Source: a bacterium
GTDB taxonomy: Bacteria; Lernaellota; Lernaellaia; JACKCT01
Assembly: GCA_019912885.1 (NCBI GenBank)
Contig: JAIOHV010000149.1
Coordinates: 1 to 33,440 of the forward strand
Direction of reading: 5' to 3'
Length of the DNA: 33,440 bases
The notes below the pieces were generated by a model that saw only the letters and a list, made by a program, of their open reading frames with translations, was not told the origin of the DNA and ran no database searches. Position 1 is the stretch's first letter. Every line of letters begins with the position of its first letter. Both the position numbers and the translations under genes were made by a program. Positions 1 to 7,906 of this stretch are shown here, piece by piece.

Positions 1-2
1 AC

Positions 3-1007
3 ACGGGACCGGTTGCGGGTATCACTGCCAACGGATACGTCGTCGCGCGCACGCGCGCGTCCGTTTCCGCCAAGATCCTCGGCCGCCTCACGGAATTGAA
101 CGTCCACGAAGGCTCCGAGGTGAATAAGGGCGACATCATCGCGCGCATCGACGCGGCCGATTTCCGCGCGCAGCTTCAGCTCGCCCGATCATCGGGCGAC
201 CGCGTCAAGGCGGAACTCGAACAGGCCCAGCGCGCGCTTGAGCGCGCCCGAAAATTGCGCGCCGATGGGTTCATCTCCGCGCAGGAGCTCGAGACAATCC
301 AGACGCGCGTCGCGACGCTTGACGCCGGAGGCCGGGAATCGACCGCGGAGGTGAGCCTCGCGCGCGCGAACCTGGAAAACACCGTCATCCGTGCGCCGTT
401 CGACGGCACCGTTTTGCGCAAGGACGCGGAAGTCGGGGAGATCGTCTCGCCCGCGGGCGCGGGCGGCGTGGGCGCTTTGACGCGAACCGCCGTCGTCACG
501 ATGGCGGACTTGACGACGCTGGAGGTCGAAGTGGACGTCAACGAGGCCTACATCGCGCGCATCCGGCAGGGACAGCCCGCGAAGATCGTTCTTGACGCCT
601 ACCCCGACGCTTCGTTCAAGGGAGAGGTGCGGCAGGTTGTGCCGACCGCGGATCGCCAGAAGGCGACCGTGCAGGTCAAGGTATCGATCCTGGAAAAAGA
701 CCCGCGCATCCTGCCCGAAATGGGCGCGAAGGTCGTTTTTCTCGAGGAGGAAGTAACGACGGGGGAGGGCGAGGCGCCGCGATCGCGTGTCATCGTGCCG
801 AATGACGCCGTTATCAAGCTCTCCGGCGGCGACGCGGTGTGGCTCGTGGAGGATGGCCGGGTGCGTCCGAAATCCATAAAAATCGGCGCGAGGCAGGGAA
901 ACGACGCAATTGTAAGCGAGGGCCTATTTGGCGGCGAGCGCGTGGTGCTAAATCCGCCGGAAAATCTGGAAGAGGGCGACCCGGTGCGCGTCGCGGAAGA
1001 CGCGTAG
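3..1007 (+). CDS. Periplasmic adaptor (HlyD/MacA-type membrane fusion protein), 5'-partial
   Basis: Adaptor subunit of an ABC exporter, expected to bridge the inner-membrane permeases to an outer-membrane channel. The frame is open from base 3, so the N-terminal membrane anchor lies outside the window; 334 residues are visible. Order seen: a first lipoyl/barrel half (NGYVVARTRASVSAKILGRL), an Ala/Arg/Glu-rich helical hairpin (RAQLQLARSSGDRVKAELEQ and following, about residues 55-115), the second lipoyl half (NTVIRAPFDGTVLRKDAEVG), then beta-barrel and membrane-proximal domains. The phrase IRAPFDGTV is a hallmark of this family. The stop is followed at once by the Shine-Dalgarno of the ATPase gene, and two FtsX permeases come next, which identifies a MacAB-like export operon. 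The substrate cannot be told from sequence. Confidence 0.9.
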   Translation, partial: TGPVAGITANGYVVARTRASVSAKILGRLTELNVHEGSEVNKGDIIARIDAADFRAQLQLARSSGDRVKAELEQAQRALERARKLRADGFISAQELETIQTRVATLDAGGRESTAEVSLARANLENTVIRAPFDGTVLRKDAEVGEIVSPAGAGGVGALTRTAVVTMADLTTLEVEVDVNEAYIARIRQGQPAKIVLDAYPDASFKGEVRQVVPTADRQKATVQVKVSILEKDPRILPEMGAKVVFLEEEVTTGEGEAPRSRVIVPNDAVIKLSGGDAVWLVEDGRVRPKSIKIGARQGNDAIVSEGLFGGERVVLNPPENLEEGDPVRVAEDA

Positions 1008-1016
1008 GGAGGCATT

Positions 1017-1715
1017 ATGGCGTCGGTCGAGGTTCGGAATCTGACGAAGATCTATCACCGCGACGCGGAAGATTTGCGCGTCCTCGACAATCTGTCCATG
1101 TCCATCAAGGACGGCGAGTTCGTCGCGCTGATGGGGCCGTCGGGTAGCGGAAAGACGACGCTGCTGAACATCATCGGCGGCATCGACGAGGCGACGAGCG
1201 GGCAGGTGAACGTCGGGGGCACGGACATTTCCGGGCTTTCCGGGCGCCGGCTCGCCAAGTGGCGATCGCGCAGCATCGGGTTCATCTTCCAGCTCTACAA
1301 CCTCATCCCCGTGCTGACCGCGCTGCAGAACGTGGAGCTGCCGCTTCTGCTTTTGCCGATGAGCAAGAAGGAACGCATCAAGCGCGCGACGACGGCCCTC
1401 GAACTCGTCGGCCTTGGCGACCGGCTCGGCCATTTGCCGCGCCAGCTCTCCGGCGGGCAGGAGCAACGCGTCGCGATCGCGCGGGCGCTCGTGGCCGATC
1501 CGCTGCTGTTTCTGGCCGACGAGCCGACCGGCGACCTGGACCGCGCCTCGGGCGAGGAAATCCTGACGCTTCTCGAACGCCTGAATCGCGAGTTCAAAAA
1601 GACCATCATCATGGTGACGCACGATCCTCACGCCGCCGAACGCGCGCAGCGGCTTCTGCATCTGGATAAAGGCGAGTTGTCGAAGGACGAGACGCGGCAG
1701 GCGGGGAACGGCTGA
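1017..1715 (+). CDS. ABC transporter ATPase, MacB/LolD type
   Basis: Cytoplasmic ATPase that powers the two following FtsX-type permeases. All motifs are present: Walker [10 protein letters not shown] near residues 40-48, Q-loop Gln92, signature LSGGQ at 144-148, Walker B LLFLADEP near 163-170 and the switch His202. At 232 residues it is a normal length for a stand-alone LolD/MacB-type ATPase. The start is set by a GGGAGG Shine-Dalgarno four bases before ATG. The stop codon shares its last base with the ATG of the next gene (TGATG), so the two are probably translationally coupled. Family membership is clear; whether it exports drugs, peptides or lipoproteins is not. Confidence 0.95.
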   Translation: MASVEVRNLTKIYHRDAEDLRVLDNLSMSIKDGEFVALMGPSGSGKTTLLNIIGGIDEATSGQVNVGGTDISGLSGRRLAKWRSRSIGFIFQLYNLIPVLTALQNVELPLLLLPMSKKERIKRATTALELVGLGDRLGHLPRQLSGGQEQRVAIARALVADPLLFLADEPTGDLDRASGEEILTLLERLNREFKKTIIMVTHDPHAAERAQRLLHLDKGELSKDETRQAGNG

Positions 1716-2905
1716 TGGGCTTTTTCCGCCTGGTCTTCGCGAACCTGTTTCGCAACAAGATCCGCACGACGCTGACGATGCTCTCCGTCGCCGTCGCCGC
1801 GTTCCTTTTCTGCGCCCTGGAGGGCGTGCTCGATACGCTCGAGGATGCGATCAAGCTCGGAAGCGAGACGCGCCTCGTGACGCGCAACGAGATCTCGCTC
1901 GTATTCCCGCTGCCGCTTTCCTACAAGGAGCGCATCGGCTCGGTGGCGGGGGTCGAGGACGTGACGACCCAGAACTGGTTCGGCGGGCAGGACCCGAAGG
2001 ACTCGCGAAACTTCTTCGCCCAGTTCGCGGTCGAGGAAAACACGTACCCCATGTACAAAAACGAGATGGAGATCATCGACGCGATCGAGCCGCAGGCCGC
2101 ACGCGGCGTGCCCGACGGCATGGACGCGAGGCTCGCGGCCTACCTGGAGGACCGAACGGCCGCGATCGTCGGCAAGTCGCTTTTTGATCGCATGGGGTGG
2201 AAGCTCGGCGATACGATCACGATCAACGGCACGATCTATCCGGGCGAGTGGCCCTTCAAGATTGCCGCCGTTTATCGCGCGAAAAAGCGATCGTTTGGCG
2301 AGGAGACGCTGTTTTTTCACTGGGATTATCTTTACGAAAAATCCGGCCGCGAGGCGCTCGCCGGCATCTACGTGTTGAAGCTCGCGGACCCCGACAAGGC
2401 GGGGGACGTATCGCGCGCGGTGGACGCGATGTTCGAGAACTCGACCGCGCAAACGAAGACCGAAACCGAAAGCGCGTTCCAGGCCGGGTTTGTCAGCATG
2501 TACGGGAACATCCCGTTCGTGCTTCGTGTCATTGGATTCGCGGTCGTGTTCGCGATTCTACTCGTCGCGGCCAATACGATGGTCATGGCCGTGCGCGAGC
2601 GCACCGGCGAGATCGGCGTTTACAAGACGCTCGGTTTCACCGACGGCGCGATCTTCCGCCTGGTGCTCGCGGAGGCCGCGCTGATCACACTGACGGCGGG
2701 GCTTTGCGGCACGATCGCGTCGAAATTGTTGATCGAAAAATCCGGATTCAACGCGGGCGGCATGCTGCCGCCGATGTCCGTGCACTGGGCGACGGTCGCG
2801 GCCGGCGTCGGCGTGACGCTGGTCGTCGGCGCGGTGTCCGGCATGGTGCCCGCCTGGCAGGCGGCGCGGCTGAAAATTGTCGACGCCATGCGGCGCGTGG
2901 GGTAG
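1715..2905 (+). CDS. FtsX/MacB-type ABC permease, first subunit
   Basis: Inner-membrane permease of 396 residues with the FtsX/MacB topology: one N-terminal membrane helix (about residues 18-40), a large periplasmic domain (about 45-265), then three helices in the C-terminal third. The FtsX core is recognisable in the run NTMVMAVRERTGEIGVYKTL and in the terminal region PAWQAARLKIVDAMR. It overlaps the ATPase gene by one base and is followed after two bases by a second permease of the same type, so the transporter is probably a heterodimer. It lacks its own ATPase domain, unlike E. coli MacB. Confidence 0.9.
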   Translation: MGFFRLVFANLFRNKIRTTLTMLSVAVAAFLFCALEGVLDTLEDAIKLGSETRLVTRNEISLVFPLPLSYKERIGSVAGVEDVTTQNWFGGQDPKDSRNFFAQFAVEENTYPMYKNEMEIIDAIEPQAARGVPDGMDARLAAYLEDRTAAIVGKSLFDRMGWKLGDTITINGTIYPGEWPFKIAAVYRAKKRSFGEETLFFHWDYLYEKSGREALAGIYVLKLADPDKAGDVSRAVDAMFENSTAQTKTETESAFQAGFVSMYGNIPFVLRVIGFAVVFAILLVAANTMVMAVRERTGEIGVYKTLGFTDGAIFRLVLAEAALITLTAGLCGTIASKLLIEKSGFNAGGMLPPMSVHWATVAAGVGVTLVVGAVSGMVPAWQAARLKIVDAMRRVG

Positions 2906-2907
2906 GT

Positions 2908-4071
2908 ATGGCGATTCCGGTTTCCTACAATCTTCGCAACGTGATCCGCCGCCCCGTTTCGACCGCCATGACCGCGATCGGCATCGGCCTCACGGTCGCG
3001 ATTTTCATCGGCGCCCTGTCGCTGGCCGCCGGATTTGAACAAGCGGTCAAAACCAGCGGTTCTCCGGACAACATTCTGGTGACGCGAAAAGGCGCGGACG
3101 CCGAACTGTCGAGCGCGGTATCGCGCGAAGCGGCGAATATCGTCCGCGCACATCCTTCCGTGGCCGCGGGCTCCGACAATCGCCCGCTCGCAAGCCCGGA
3201 GGTCGTCGTGCTGATCGTGCTTGATCGCCTGGGCCAGCCGGGATCCTCCAATGTAACGATCCGCGGCGTGGACCGCGAGGCGCTCGCGTTGCGCGACAAC
3301 CTGAAGGTCGTCGAGGGACGCATGTTCGAACCCGGCCGCTCGGAGGTTATCGCCGGCAGGCGGCTCGCCGGACGATTCCAGGGGATCGACGTCGGCGGTA
3401 CGGTCAAGTTTGGCGCGCACGAGTTCACGATCGTCGGCCTGTTTGAGGCCGGCGGATCGAATTTCGAATCCGAAATCTGGGGCGACAACAAGGTCATCAT
3501 GCCCGCGGCGCGAGGCGAGGTTTTTCAAAGCGTCACGTTTCGCCTTGCGCCCGGCGCGAATTTTCACGACGTGAAGCACGAACTGGAAGCCGATCCACGC
3601 TTGCAGGTGGACGTTGAGCGCGAGTCGGAATATTACGCCAAACAATCGGAGATGCTCGCGAACATCGTCCGGTTTCTCGGCGTGTTCATCACGGTCATCA
3701 TGGGCGTCGGCGCGGTCTTCGGCGCGATGAACACGATGTACGCCGCGGTCGGCCAGCGCACGCGCGAGATCGCGACGATGCTGGTGCTCGGCTTTTCGCC
3801 ATTCATCATCCTGGTTTCGTTTCTGATCGAGTCCGTCGTCGTCGCGCTGATCGGCGGCGCGTTCGGCGCGCTTTTGTCGCTGCCGATCAACGGCATCTCC
3901 ACGGGCACGACGAATTTTCAGTCGTTTTCCGAAACGGCGTTCGAATTTCGGGTGACGCCCGGCGCGATCGTAACCGGCCTTGTCGCCGCGGCGATCATGG
4001 GATTCGTCGGCGGCCTCCTGCCGTCGATCCGCGCCGCGCGCCACACGCCGGCGCAAGCGCTTCGCGGCTGA
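2908..4071 (+). CDS. FtsX/MacB-type ABC permease, second subunit
   Basis: Second inner-membrane permease (387 residues) of the exporter. It starts with ATG two bases after the previous stop. It has one N-terminal helix (TAIGIGLTVAIFIGALSLA), a periplasmic domain, and three C-terminal helices with the FtsX core (NTMYAAVGQRTREIATMLVL) and the ending SIRAARHTPAQALRG. The frame is open far upstream, but that part is out of frame with, and hidden behind, the first permease; the ATG at 2908 gives the normal N-terminus. Its 3' end is three bases from the convergent pirin gene, leaving no terminator. Confidence 0.9.
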   Translation: MAIPVSYNLRNVIRRPVSTAMTAIGIGLTVAIFIGALSLAAGFEQAVKTSGSPDNILVTRKGADAELSSAVSREAANIVRAHPSVAAGSDNRPLASPEVVVLIVLDRLGQPGSSNVTIRGVDREALALRDNLKVVEGRMFEPGRSEVIAGRRLAGRFQGIDVGGTVKFGAHEFTIVGLFEAGGSNFESEIWGDNKVIMPAARGEVFQSVTFRLAPGANFHDVKHELEADPRLQVDVERESEYYAKQSEMLANIVRFLGVFITVIMGVGAVFGAMNTMYAAVGQRTREIATMLVLGFSPFIILVSFLIESVVVALIGGAFGALLSLPINGISTGTTNFQSFSETAFEFRVTPGAIVTGLVAAAIMGFVGGLLPSIRAARHTPAQALRG

Positions 4072-4074
4072 GCC

Positions 4075-4773
4075 TCAGACAAGATCGAATAAAACGATCT
4101 CCGCCGGCGACGTCGCGCGGATGACGATCTCACTTGTGTCCTCGACCGCCGCCGCGTCGCCCTCGTTCAGCGCCTCGCCGTTCACCGTCGCGCCGCCCTT
4201 GGCCATTTGAATCCAGATGTGGCGATCGGGCGTTGTCTCGTACCGCACCTTGGCGCCATCCGTGAGGATCGACGCGTACACGCGCACGTCCTGGCGGATC
4301 GTCACCGCGCTGTCGGATTCGTCCGGCGAGGCGATGAGCGCAAGCTTGTCCGTCCGGGCGTCAAGCGGCAGGCGGCGCTCCTCGTAGGACGGTTTCAGGC
4401 CCCGTACGTTCGGTTCGAACCAGATTTGCAGCAGATGCGCTTTTTCGGTGTCCGACGCGTTGAATTCGCTGTGCACGATCCCGGTGCCGGCGGTCATTTT
4501 CTGGATATCGCCATGTCGGATCGTCGATTTGTGCCCCATGCTGTCCTCGTGCGCGAGCGCGCCCTCGAGCATGTAGGTCAGGATCTCCATGTCGCGGTGC
4601 GGATGCATCGGAAATCCGCCGCTCGGCTCGATCCAGTCGTCGTTGAGCACGCGCATGGCCCGGTAGTTCATGTGGTCGGGGTCGTTGTAGCTGCCGAACG
4701 AAAACGAATGGTTCGAGTGCAGCCAGCCGAACTCGGCAACGCCCCGGTCTTTCGATCGTCGAATCGTGATCAT
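4075..4773 (-). CDS. Pirin family protein (bicupin, YhhW-like)
   Basis: Cupin-fold metalloprotein of the pirin family, 232 residues, the usual length. The N-terminal cupin holds the expected metal ligands: His57 and His59 in PMHPHRDME, then His101 and Glu103 in GIVHSEFN, at almost the numbering of human pirin. Characterised bacterial members act as quercetin 2,3-dioxygenases or redox sensors; the natural substrate here is unknown. The start is supported by an AGGAGC Shine-Dalgarno. The gene is divergent from the FPD-repeat gene with only 33 bases between starts, so the promoters must overlap. Confidence 0.93.
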   Translation of the reverse strand: MITIRRSKDRGVAEFGWLHSNHSFSFGSYNDPDHMNYRAMRVLNDDWIEPSGGFPMHPHRDMEILTYMLEGALAHEDSMGHKSTIRHGDIQKMTAGTGIVHSEFNASDTEKAHLLQIWFEPNVRGLKPSYEERRLPLDARTDKLALIASPDESDSAVTIRQDVRVYASILTDGAKVRYETTPDRHIWIQMAKGGATVNGEALNEGDAAAVEDTSEIVIRATSPAEIVLFDLV

Positions 4774-4794
4774 GCGCGCTCCTGGAAAATGGTT

Positions 4795-4806
4795 TAGACT
4801 TTCCCC
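4795..4806 (+). promoter_or_regulatory. Candidate -10 box for a leaderless transcript
   Basis: TAGACT (4795-4800) lies six bases before the ATG at 4807, and no Shine-Dalgarno precedes that ATG. This spacing would put the transcript start at or next to the ATG. A convincing -35 box is not visible. The same arrangement occurs before the genes at 16601 (minus) and 17380. Confidence 0.4.
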
Positions 4807-5178
4807 ATGTCCAGATTACGTCGAAGTTTTTCCTCGCGGGAATTCCTGGCGGCGGCCATTGTTATCGCCGTTACCGTCGTCGCCGCCCTCGCGATCGCGT
4901 CGCGGTCGTCCGCCGCGGAAAAAGCGGTTTCGAAGGACTGCACGTTCAACGGGAAACCGCTCCACGGCAAGGTGAAATACGTCAGCAATTTTCCGGACAT
5001 CAAGGTGAAGATCGTGGATTCGTTTCCCGATCTGAAGGTCAAAATGGTGACGAACTTTCCGGACTCCTGCGGCAAGTGGCAGATCGTCGAAAACTTCCCG
5101 GATTTTACCGTGAAGTTTGTCGACTCGTTCCCGGACATCAAGATCAAATACGTGGATAGCTTTCCGGGTCTTCCGTAA
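4807..5178 (+). CDS. Small exported/membrane-anchored protein of 11-residue FPD repeats
   Basis: Protein of 123 residues, function unknown. A basic N-terminus and hydrophobic segment (about residues 13-32) form a signal peptide or anchor, with a possible cleavage after SSA-AEK. The rest is almost wholly repeats with the consensus (I/L)KVKhV(D/S/T)(S/N)FPD, h being hydrophobic. FPD occurs at residues 62, 73, 84, 97 and 108, with a last FPG at 119. Spacings are 11, 11, 13, 11 and 11; the 13 is an insert carrying Cys88, which could pair with Cys45 as a disulfide. Alternating hydrophobic residues with a fixed turn suggest a stacked beta-strand (solenoid-like) fold. I have seen similar FPD-repeat proteins called hypothetical, but cannot name a family. 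The 3' end overlaps the convergent DUF4202 gene by 35 bases. Confidence 0.85.
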   Translation: MSRLRRSFSSREFLAAAIVIAVTVVAALAIASRSSAAEKAVSKDCTFNGKPLHGKVKYVSNFPDIKVKIVDSFPDLKVKMVTNFPDSCGKWQIVENFPDFTVKFVDSFPDIKIKYVDSFPGLP

Positions 5179-5770
5179 CCTCGCCGGCGAGCGCGGCCTC
5201 GATCGTCGCGCGCGCCGCGTCGGATATCGGCAAGGCCAGCGCGGCGTCCCGGCCGCGCGGCGTCATTTTCGCCCACGTGCGGCGAATGATATTCGGCATC
5301 TTGGCGGGGTCGGTTTTCGCGGCGAACGCATCCAACTCGTAGCGGATGAACACAAGCGCGATCGCGTCCTCGAGAAGTTGCGTCAATGGGTCAGACGCAA
5401 GGTCCTCCTTGCGGACAATCGCCTGGACGCGCGCGATCGTCGCGTCGTCGTATCCCACGTCGCCAAGGATCTCGCCTGCGATGCGCGCATGCTCCAGCGC
5501 GGCGTCGCGCCGCCAACGATGGTAGCCAGCGCGCCCCTCGGGATAGCGGTCGCGCGGAAATTCCCATCGCCGGACGTGCTGCGCGCGGGCGGCCAGCAGC
5601 ACGTCGTCCGGGGCGTCCGGATCGAGCGCGAGCACCGCTTCCGTGAGACGGCGCGCATAGAGCAGCTCCTTGGGGATGCCGGCGCCGTCTACGCTCTCCG
5701 AGCGCGGATCCCGCGCATTTTCCGCGTCCAGCCGCGTAATTGCTGCCGCGAATCGTGGATCGGCTGACAT
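5144..5770 (-). CDS. DUF4202 family protein
   Basis: Soluble, mostly helical protein of 208 residues matching DUF4202 from memory of the family. Conserved-looking blocks are the N-terminal AITRLDAENARDP, PKELLYARRLTEAVL, AARAQHVRRWEFPRDRYPEG, AGYHRWR, IVRKEDLASDP and the final KMTPRGRDAALALP. The many His, Arg and Glu residues in AQHVRRWE and YHRWR suggest an active or metal site, but no activity is known to me. I chose the ATG at 5770 because it has a GGAGGG Shine-Dalgarno and matches the family start; a TTG 24 bases upstream is possible. Its 3' end overlaps the FPD-repeat gene by 35 bases. Confidence 0.85.
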   Translation of the reverse strand: MSADPRFAAAITRLDAENARDPRSESVDGAGIPKELLYARRLTEAVLALDPDAPDDVLLAARAQHVRRWEFPRDRYPEGRAGYHRWRRDAALEHARIAGEILGDVGYDDATIARVQAIVRKEDLASDPLTQLLEDAIALVFIRYELDAFAAKTDPAKMPNIIRRTWAKMTPRGRDAALALPISDAARATIEAALAGEVTEDPESYPRI

Positions 5771-5880
5771 TTCGTGCGTCCCTCCGCTTATCAACGGCGG
5801 TTTTCTCGTGTTAACTAGAGCCGCCTGTTTCGTTCCTGATATCGTTTCGATCGGTCCCCGGCAAGGCGGGGGGCCACGGG

Positions 5881-6639
5881 GTGCCCATGGTTCCGATGTC
5901 CGCGCAAGGCAGCGCGGAGTCTCGACATCGCGCGTTCGTTACCGGTGCGACCGGCTACACCGGTCACGCGGTCGTTCGGCGCCTGCGTGAACGGCGTGTG
6001 GAAACCTGGGCGCACGTCCGTCCGGATTCGCCGCAGCTCGATGATTGGCGGCGCGAATTCGAGGCCGTCAACGCGACCGTCGATACCACGGCGTGGGACG
6101 CCGACGCCCTGGCCACCACCTTCCGCCGCATCGATCCGACGATCGTCTTCATTCTCGTCGGCACGACGCGCCATCGTGCACGCGCGGCCGCGCGCCGGCG
6201 TGGTAATGCGGAAAACGAAAGCTACGAAAACGTCGACTACGGCCTGACGAAAAAGGTTCTCGACGCGCTCCTCGCCGCCGGGATACGCCCGCGCGTCGTT
6301 TATCTGTCCGCCGCGGGCGCCGCGCCCAATGCGCACTCGGCCTACGGCGCCGCGCGATGGCGCGCCGAAGAGGCGGTTCGCGGCTCCGGCTTGCCGTACA
6401 CGATCGCGCGGCCCTCGTTCATCACGGGTCTCGACCGGCCGGAACTGCGCGCCGCGGAGTTTGCGTTCGCCCGCACGCTCGACGCGGCGCTGTCGCTTGC
6501 GGCGATGCTCGGCGGGAAAAGCCTGCACGACCGCTATCGCTCGACGAGCGCCAAAACTCTCGCGCAAGCGTTGGTCGCGATCGCGCTCAATCCCGCGGCG
6601 GAAAATCAGGTGGTCGAGTCGGAGAACCTGCGGCGGTAG
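5881..6639 (+). CDS. Atypical short-chain dehydrogenase/NmrA-like NAD(P)-binding protein
   Basis: Rossmann-fold protein of 252 residues. The nucleotide-binding glycine motif TGATGYTG is at residues 21-28. Later features are NVDYGLTKKVLDALLAAG, VVYLSAAGA and GLPYTIARPSFITG, the last typical of NmrA-like and complex-I-assembly-like atypical SDRs. The catalytic YxxxK is not intact: the equivalent stretch reads YGAAR. It may therefore bind NAD(P) without classical SDR catalysis. The start is uncertain: GTG 5881, ATG 5887 and ATG 5896 are all in frame behind a G-rich run at 5868-5873. It converges on proA with a six-base gap. Confidence 0.82.
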   Translation: MPMVPMSAQGSAESRHRAFVTGATGYTGHAVVRRLRERRVETWAHVRPDSPQLDDWRREFEAVNATVDTTAWDADALATTFRRIDPTIVFILVGTTRHRARAAARRRGNAENESYENVDYGLTKKVLDALLAAGIRPRVVYLSAAGAAPNAHSAYGAARWRAEEAVRGSGLPYTIARPSFITGLDRPELRAAEFAFARTLDAALSLAAMLGGKSLHDRYRSTSAKTLAQALVAIALNPAAENQVVESENLRR

Positions 6640-6645
6640 GATTCG

Positions 6646-7896
6646 TTACGACGTTCGGATCTGCCCGTCGCCGAACACGACGAACTTGCGCGTCGTAAGG
6701 CCCTCTAGCCCCATCGGGCCGAAGGCGTGCAGGCGGCTTGTGGAGATACCGATTTCCGCGCCAAGGCCAAGCTGAAATCCGTCGGCAAATCGCGTCGACG
6801 CGTTCACCAGCACGGTCGACGAACCCACGCGCCGCAAAAACTCCATCGCGCTCGGATGATGGTCGGTCACGATCGTTTCGGTGTGATCCGATCCGTGCGC
6901 GCGGATGTGCTCGATCGCCTCGTGCATGTCGCGCACGACGCGCATGGCGACGATGAGATCGAGATACTCCGCGCCCCAGTCGTCCTCGGAGGCGGGCGCC
7001 GCCTCGGGGAACAATGTGAGGGTGCGTTCGCAACCGCGAATTTCCACGCCGGCCGCCGCGAGCGTACGGCACAGCGACGCGAGCAGATCTTTCGCGTATT
7101 CCTCGTGCACGAGAATCGTCTCCACCGCGTTGCAGACGCCCGGACGCTGCGTCTTGCCGTTCAACGCCAGCGCGACGGCCATTTCCGGGTTTGCGGTACG
7201 GTCGATGTAGAGATGGCAGACGCCCTTGTAGTGCTTCAGCACCGGAATCCGCGAATTTTCCGCGACGAAGCGGATCAGCCCTTCGCCGCCGCGCGGAATG
7301 ACAAGGTCCACCAGGTCATCGAGCGCGAGGAATTCCTTCATCACCTCGCGCGAGGGATCATCGATAACCGTGACCGCCGCGCCCGGCAGGCCCGCAGCCG
7401 CGATTGCGCCTTGCAAGACCTCGCCGATGACCTTGTTCGAGGATGCCGCATCCGACCCGCCGCGAAGGACGATCGCGTTGCCCGCCTTCAGGCACAGGGA
7501 CGCCGCGTCCGCCGCGACGCCCGGCCGCGCTTCGTAAATGAGCCCGATGACGCCGAGCGGAATGCGCATGCGCCCGACGAGCATGCCGTTCGGACGGCGC
7601 GAAAGGCTCGAGATCTCGCCGACCGGATCGGGCAGGGCCGCCACTTCCTCGACGCCGCGCGCGATGGCGTCGAGGCGCTCGGGCGAAAGGCTCAGGCGAT
7701 CCATGAGCGCGTCCGATAGACCGCCTTCCAGGGCGCGCCGCCGATCCTCGTCGTTGGCGGCGACGATCTCCGGCGTGCGTTCGCGAAGCGCGGCCGCCAT
7801 CGCGAAAAGCGCCGCATTTTTCGCGCCGGTGTCGGCGTCCGCGAGCGCCCGGCTCGCGGCGCGGGCTTCGGTGGCGAGCCATCGGATGTCGGACAT
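6646..7896 (-). CDS. proA: Gamma-glutamyl phosphate reductase
   Basis: Second enzyme of proline synthesis, reducing gamma-glutamyl phosphate to glutamate-5-semialdehyde with NADPH in the cytoplasm. At 416 residues it is full length. Family hallmarks are IPLGVIGLIYEARPGV (about 112-127), LKAGNAIVLRGGSDA (about 136-150), DLVIPRGGEGLIRFV (about 197-211) and RPGVCNAVET, which places the catalytic Cys at residue 255. The ATG at 7896 gives the standard N-terminus (SDIRWLATEARAASRAL); longer in-frame starts would run into proB. It lies 10 bases downstream of proB, in the usual proBA order. Confidence 0.97.
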   Translation of the reverse strand: MSDIRWLATEARAASRALADADTGAKNAALFAMAAALRERTPEIVAANDEDRRRALEGGLSDALMDRLSLSPERLDAIARGVEEVAALPDPVGEISSLSRRPNGMLVGRMRIPLGVIGLIYEARPGVAADAASLCLKAGNAIVLRGGSDAASSNKVIGEVLQGAIAAAGLPGAAVTVIDDPSREVMKEFLALDDLVDLVIPRGGEGLIRFVAENSRIPVLKHYKGVCHLYIDRTANPEMAVALALNGKTQRPGVCNAVETILVHEEYAKDLLASLCRTLAAAGVEIRGCERTLTLFPEAAPASEDDWGAEYLDLIVAMRVVRDMHEAIEHIRAHGSDHTETIVTDHHPSAMEFLRRVGSSTVLVNASTRFADGFQLGLGAEIGISTSRLHAFGPMGLEGLTTRKFVVFGDGQIRTS

Positions 7897-7906
7897 CGGC
7901 AAACCC

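Noticed and set aside
2197-2907. In-frame upstream extension of the second permease
   Set aside because: It overlaps the first permease in another frame and encodes Arg-rich nonsense; ATG 2908 gives the family N-terminus.
2620-4056. 478-codon open frame on the minus strand
   Set aside because: Antisense to the second FtsX permease and part of the first; composition is typical of a shadow frame and has no motif.
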